Of a stretch of 64,000 nucleotides of DNA, positions 61,994-64,000 are shown one piece after another. This DNA comes from Lachnospiraceae bacterium. GTDB taxonomy: Bacteria; Bacillota; Clostridia; Lachnospirales; Lachnospiraceae. Location: assembly GCA_910575775.1 (NCBI GenBank), contig CAJTEY010000013.1, positions 1-64,000 of the forward strand. The letters run 5' to 3'. How positions within the stretch are numbered: the first letter of the stretch is position 1; each line of letters starts with the position of its first letter. The translations under genes were made by a program, and so were the position numbers. Under the pieces are notes generated by a model. The model did not search any database, was not told where the DNA came from, and saw only the letters and a list, made by a program, of their open reading frames with translations.

Positions 61994-63337
61994 ATGGAAA
62001 GCAATAATCTGACGGAGGGGAGCGTAGGGAAAAACCTGATACGGTTTGCGCTCCCGTATCTTTTGGCCTGCTTTATGCAGACCTTTTACGGCATGGCGGA
62101 TCTGTTTGTGGTAGGTCTGTACAATGGTTCCGGGACTACCACGGCGGTGGCGGTGGGCAGCCAGGTGATGCACATGCTCACGGTGATTATCGTGGGCTTT
62201 GCCATGGGAGCCACTGTGCGGATCGGCAGATATGTGGGAGCGGGGGACGAGCGTGGGGCGGCGAAGACGGTAGGCGCTTCCGTGGTGTTTTTTGCAGTGT
62301 TTGCGGCGGCGCTCACGATGGGGCTTCTGCTTTCTGTAAATTTAATAACCGATGTTATGCTTACTCCGGCGGAGGCGGTGGAGGAGACGAGGGTGTATCT
62401 TGGCATCTGCTTCGCGGGCGTGCCCTTTATTACAGCCTATAATGTGATAAGCAGCATTTTCCGGGGGGCGGGCGATTCCAAAAGGCCCATGTATTTTGTA
62501 GCTGTGGCCTGTGTGGTCAATATCGTGCTGGATTTCGCGCTGATCGGCGGGATGGGATTTGGCGCGGCCGGAGCCGCCCTGGGAACCGTTTGCGGACAGG
62601 CAGTGAGCGTGGCCTTTGCCCTGGGTATGCTGAAAAGACGTGACCTTGGATTTCGGGTGACAAGACGGGAGGTCAGGGCGGATCGTGAGAGCATTTCCCA
62701 GATTCTCAAGGTGGGCGCGCCCATTGCCTGCCAGGACGGGCTGATCCAGGTTGCTTTTATCGTGATTACGGTGATTGCAAACAGCAGAGGGCTGGTGGTT
62801 TCGGCGGCGGTGGGGATTGTGGAGAAGCTGATCGGGTTCCTGTTTCTGGTGCCCTCGGCTTTTCTCTCGGCGATTTCAGCGATCACGGCACAGAATATGG
62901 GAGCGCACAAGCCGGAGCGGGCCAGGGCGTCCCTCGGCTACGGCCTGGCCATCACGATGGGCTGGGGGGCGCTCTGTGCGCTTTACAGCCAGTTTCTGCC
63001 GCAGACGCTGGTGGGACTGTTCACGCGGGATGCGGCTGTGCTGGCGGCGGGATGCGCTTATCTGCGCGCTTACTCCTTTGACACGCTCTTTGCGGCGGTT
63101 CACTTCTGTTTCAGCGGGTATTTCTGCGGGGATCAGAAGGCGGGCATTTCCTTTTTACATAACATTACGGCGATTCTTCTCATCCGCATACCAGGCGCTT
63201 ATCTGGCTGGGGTTTACTTCCCGGACAGCCTCTATCCGATGGGCTGGGCGGCGCCCCTTGGGTCCCTGCTCTCCGCGCTGATCTGTGTAGGATTTTACCT
63301 GTATTTCCGGCGCGGGCGTTCCCTGCATGAAGCGTGA
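61994..63337 (+). CDS. MATE family efflux transporter
   Basis: A 447-residue exporter with twelve membrane segments and MATE signatures (L-P-Y-L-L-A-C-F-M-Q-T-F-Y-G-M-A-D near residue 20; F-R-G-A-G-D-S-K-R-P-M near 160). The ATG at 61994 follows AAGGGGC; an in-frame upstream start overlapping the previous gene is less likely. It is third of three MATE genes in the window and is GC-rich like its neighbours, unlike the first. The substrate is unknown. Confidence 0.93.
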   Translation: MESNNLTEGSVGKNLIRFALPYLLACFMQTFYGMADLFVVGLYNGSGTTTAVAVGSQVMHMLTVIIVGFAMGATVRIGRYVGAGDERGAAKTVGASVVFFAVFAAALTMGLLLSVNLITDVMLTPAEAVEETRVYLGICFAGVPFITAYNVISSIFRGAGDSKRPMYFVAVACVVNIVLDFALIGGMGFGAAGAALGTVCGQAVSVAFALGMLKRRDLGFRVTRREVRADRESISQILKVGAPIACQDGLIQVAFIVITVIANSRGLVVSAAVGIVEKLIGFLFLVPSAFLSAISAITAQNMGAHKPERARASLGYGLAITMGWGALCALYSQFLPQTLVGLFTRDAAVLAAGCAYLRAYSFDTLFAAVHFCFSGYFCGDQKAGISFLHNITAILLIRIPGAYLAGVYFPDSLYPMGWAAPLGSLLSALICVGFYLYFRRGRSLHEA

Positions 63338-63357
63338 TGACTGTCTTTCTGGCTGCA

Positions 63358-63494
63358 GCGTTCACAGGGCGAAACAGATAATCTCTGCATGGCATGTTAT
63401 GACTGGATTTCTTTACGCGGCGCCCACAGGGCGGAAACAGACATTTCCTGCATGCGGGTTATGGCCGAATTTCCTTTCTCAACGCCCACAGAGC
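63358..63494. repeat. Imperfect 61-62-bp tandem repeat after the symporter gene
   Basis: Three starts of a related unit (CCCACAGGGCG-like, at about 63361, 63423 and 63484) continue into matching GAAACAGA, CTGCATG and TTATG blocks. The third copy is the 3' end of the symporter gene, so the gene's last codons and its downstream flank have been duplicated. Confidence 0.5.
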
Positions 63495-64000
63495 GAAAAG
63501 GTTCGGGAGAGCCATGATTCCGTTGATCAGGTCGGTGCACTCCCACACGAGGTGCATGGGAATGATGGCGCCCAGATAAATCATTACAATATAGAGCAGC
63601 TTGTAGAGCGGGATACTGCGGCTTCCGCCGAGATATTCCGCAGCCTTTTCCCCGAAATAGGACCAGCCGATCAGGGTGGTCACAGCGAAGGCGCACAGGG
63701 AGATCGTGAGAAAGGCGTCCCCCACATAGGGCAGATGGGAAAAAGCGGCGGCGGTCAGATCCGTTTCGGCTGCCCCGGCGGTGGAGGCCGGGTCATAGAG
63801 CATGTTGCAGACCACCACAAGCCCGGTCAGCAGACACATCACTACCGTGTCCCAGAAAACGGCTGTCATGGAGACATAGGCCTGTATGCGGGGTTCTCTG
63901 GTGTGGGAAGCAGCGGCGGCGATGGCGGATGTGCCGATGCCGGCCTCGTTTGTGAAAAGCCCTCTGGCAATGCCGTAGCGCAGCGCCCGCTGTATGCCTG
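63459..64000 (-). CDS. Alanine/glycine:cation symporter (AGCS), partial at window edge
   Basis: The C-terminal 180 residues of a sodium-coupled alanine/glycine importer. The frame runs off the window at 64000. Visible are G-L-F-T-N-E-A-G-I-G-T-S-A-I-A-A-A-A (typical AGCS signature), P-R-I-Q-A-Y-V-S-M, then W-S-Y-F-G-E-K-A-A-E-Y-L-G-G and five hydrophobic segments. The start and N-terminal half lie outside. Confidence 0.9.
   Translation of the reverse strand, partial: GIQRALRYGIARGLFTNEAGIGTSAIAAAASHTREPRIQAYVSMTAVFWDTVVMCLLTGLVVVCNMLYDPASTAGAAETDLTAAAFSHLPYVGDAFLTISLCAFAVTTLIGWSYFGEKAAEYLGGSRSIPLYKLLYIVMIYLGAIIPMHLVWECTDLINGIMALPNLFALWALRKEIRP

Noticed and set aside
1..64000. CRISPR arrays, rRNA and tRNA genes
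   Set aside because: No regularly spaced short repeats, no rRNA-like stretches and no cloverleaf with a CCA-proximal acceptor stem were noticed while reading; a tRNA scan was not possible.

Overview
The window looks like a chromosome segment of a gut Firmicute, most likely Lachnospiraceae or a close relative. The grounds are Firmicute-type ribosome binding sites, an oleate hydratase, TnpV/TnpW-type transposon genes, bacitracin-type ABC transporters with their own two-component systems, and CAP/BIG2 surface proteins. Base composition is patchy. The MATE gene at the left edge is very AT-rich, the serine-recombinase and immunity regions are GC-richer, and the right part (42-64 kb) is even and well kept. 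No rRNA, tRNA or CRISPR array was seen.

Layout. (1) 0.2-3.4 kb: an AT-rich MATE efflux gene and an IS1634/IS4-like insertion sequence. (2) 3.4-16.6 kb: a decaying accessory region. Intact genes (two GNATs, a D,D-carboxypeptidase, a LysR regulator, a flavodoxin lipoprotein, an aldo/keto reductase, TnpV) alternate with genes that keep recognisable ends but have lost internal pieces or a single base. (3) 16.8-22.6 kb: an AgrC/LytTR-type two-component system divergent from a lipoprotein, two permeases and a BcrA-like ATPase, with candidate regulator sites between them. (4) 23-27.7 kb: a mobile-element module with two overlapping large serine recombinases, TnpW and a sigma-like protein. (5) 28-40 kb: a second peptide-type ABC system read leftward, with a response regulator, a kinase, one ATPase, two paralogous 830-855 aa FtsX-type permeases and two lipoproteins. 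Three immunity-type genes (SUKH, LRR-like, Imm1-like) sit between the kinase and the ATPase. They are bracketed by a 52-bp direct repeat that looks like a copied promoter. (6) 42-48 kb: an arabinoside uptake and hydrolysis operon (binding protein, two permeases, GH51 arabinofuranosidase, LacI regulator) behind a consensus promoter with palindromes. (7) 48-64 kb: TetR and oleate hydratase, a UDG-like protein, glutamine synthetase, YjbR, a 1.7-kaa secreted CAP/BIG2 protein, a ZIP transporter, a ferredoxin-type aldo/keto reductase, a MATE transporter and the 3' part of an AGCS symporter cut by the window edge.

The most interesting items are the immunity-gene insert between repeated promoters inside a two-component/ABC locus, a structured repeat family with two copies 37 kb apart (11.5 and 49.1 kb) showing a compensatory base-pair change, and the dense run of internally deleted genes between 3.4 and 15.5 kb. 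Functional names come from recognising family motifs by eye. No database search was run.
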